Shown piece after piece: positions 63,216 to 64,000 of a stretch of 64,000 nt of DNA (position 1 is the stretch's first letter; each line of letters starts with the position of its first letter). Position numbers and translations under genes: made by a program. A model generated the notes under the pieces. The model was not told the DNA's origin, did not search any database, and saw only the letters and a list, made by a program, of their open reading frames with translations. The DNA is from Desulfogranum marinum (GTDB lineage Bacteria > Desulfobacterota > Desulfobulbia > Desulfobulbales > Desulfobulbaceae): the NCBI RefSeq assembly GCF_016918565.1, contig NZ_JAFFQD010000014.1, forward strand, positions 47,823-111,822, written 5' to 3'.

Positions 63216-63773
63216 CTACTCTGCCTTTACCGGGTTGCGCAGCGTCCCGATTTTGTCTATCTCCACCTCTACCACATCCCCGTCTTGAAGAGGACCCACC
63301 CCGCTCGGAGTGCCGGTTATAATGATGTCGCCCGGTTCCAGGGTAAAATTTTTGGAAACATAGGCGACAATTTCCGGAATTTTGAACAGCATGTGCCGGG
63401 TGTTGGAATGCTGCACCACCTGGTCATTTAAGCGGCAGGTGATCTCCAGGTTTTGCGGATCTTCCAGTGCATGGGGTGGAATAATAATCGGCCCGATGGG
63501 GCCGAACGTATCCAGTGATTTGCCGCGAAACCACCCCGCCTTGTCGGTCTTTTGCAGGTTACGTTGGCTGATATCGTTAAAGCAGGTGAAGCCGAAAATA
63601 TGTTCCATGGCCTCGTTTTCGTCCAGATTCTTTACTCTGTCGTTGATGATCAGGGCAAGTTCCGCCTCATAATCAGTTCGCACATTTTCAAAGCCGTATG
63701 CATTCACAAATCGAGGTAGGATAATGGGTTGATCCGGGCCAATGAGGACGTTGGGTGTCTTGACAAAAAGCAC
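63216..63773 (-). CDS. Fumarylacetoacetate hydrolase family protein
   Basis: A FAH-family hydrolase or isomerase acting on acylpyruvate-like substrates. The metal site DYEAELALIINDR, the GKSLDTFGPIGP segment and the closing GDIIITGTPSGVGPLQDGD are all present. The GTG at 63773 gives 185 residues, but the reading frame stays open to 63941 and that stretch reads as genuine family sequence (SKIIALGLNYIDHIKES). There is no ATG, GTG or TTG in it. The true start is therefore unclear: an unusual start codon, an upstream lesion or a shortened form. Confidence 0.85.
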   Translation of the reverse strand: MLFVKTPNVLIGPDQPIILPRFVNAYGFENVRTDYEAELALIINDRVKNLDENEAMEHIFGFTCFNDISQRNLQKTDKAGWFRGKSLDTFGPIGPIIIPPHALEDPQNLEITCRLNDQVVQHSNTRHMLFKIPEIVAYVSKNFTLEPGDIIITGTPSGVGPLQDGDVVEVEIDKIGTLRNPVKAE

Positions 63774-64000
63774 CGGTTCAGCGGGGATTTCATCCGTAAA
63801 GTTCTGGACATCAACGGATTGGCTCTCCTTGATATGGTCGATATAATTCAGTCCAAGAGCGATTATCTTGCTAGTGTCTGTCCGCGAGAAGCTATTTATT
63901 TGATTTAGTAAGAGAAAATCGCCTTTTAAGGGATGCTCTTTTTACGATTCCTGGTAAAGTTTTTTTAGTAAGTCGCTAAAATTACTTGATTAACTATTTC

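Noticed and set aside
1..64000. tRNA, rRNA, tmRNA, RNase P RNA or CRISPR features
   Set aside because: I looked for TPsiC-arm type sequences, known RNA landmarks and regularly spaced repeats and found none that could be supported.

Overview
The window reads as a chromosomal segment of a strictly anaerobic Desulfobacterota bacterium, most likely of the Desulfobulbales type. I infer this from a two-iron desulfoferrodoxin, rubredoxin and flavodiiron protein set, a NapH-like polyferredoxin, a B12-binding radical SAM protein, many small redox proteins and moderate base composition. Two or three in-frame UGA codons that appear to be decoded as selenocysteine fit the same group. No rRNA, tRNA, CRISPR array, prophage or complete insertion sequence was seen. 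Most of the segment is core metabolism and information processing.

Layout. 1-2600 (minus) is an oxygen and superoxide defence block: a PerR/Fur-like regulator with an extra winged-helix tail, desulfoferrodoxin, rubredoxin, a DsrE-like protein and a truncated flavodiiron protein. 3-6.3 kb holds a Pal-type lipoprotein and a complete polar amino-acid ABC transporter, followed by an ArfB-like ribosome rescue factor and a cupin. 7.2-9 kb has bioD and bioC. 9.1-12.4 kb (minus) is parA-parB followed by a 49-residue CXXC protein, a NapH-like ferredoxin and an SH3 protein, with a perfect parS between parA and nadB. 14-20 kb carries nadB, a periplasmic protein, a DUF1992 protein, an M16C peptidase, dtd and rsmE.

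The most interesting locus is 20140-20469 on the minus strand, between rsmE and folA. A conventional ORF search misses it because it contains in-frame TGA codons. Read through, it gives a peptide of about 107-109 residues with a leader-like N-terminus and two near-identical Ser-Gly-Sec-Gly-Ala-Lys-Pro-Ser-Ala repeats. Each UGA is followed at fixed distance by a SECIS-like hairpin. It has its own ribosome binding site, promoter and terminator. From memory it matches the SbtA family of predicted thio(seleno)oxazole peptide precursors. No maturase is encoded in the window.

20.6-28.5 kb continues with folA, panE, an mnmA-mtaB-cinA-recA operon, a two-CW HTH protein and dgkA. 28.6-36.7 kb has a monooxygenase-fold protein, citrate synthase, a Cache-PAS-HD-GYP sensor, an orphan cobalamin riboswitch, tatD-tcdA, and a methyltransferase-TenA pair. 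36.8-50.5 kb (minus) has a 1347-residue membrane protein of unknown function, a B12 radical SAM protein, aconitase, an HtrA protease, a mercuric-reductase-like flavoprotein with a TVP38 protein, and glucokinase. 50.8-64 kb has guaB-guaA-NYN, a YciO protein, rpsA-ihfB, a PilT-like ATPase with a zinc-ribbon/receiver protein, ilvD and a fumarylacetoacetate-hydrolase-family gene running to the edge. Three copies of a roughly 85-120 bp palindromic-ended repeat and three copies of a second structured repeat are scattered through the intergenic spaces.
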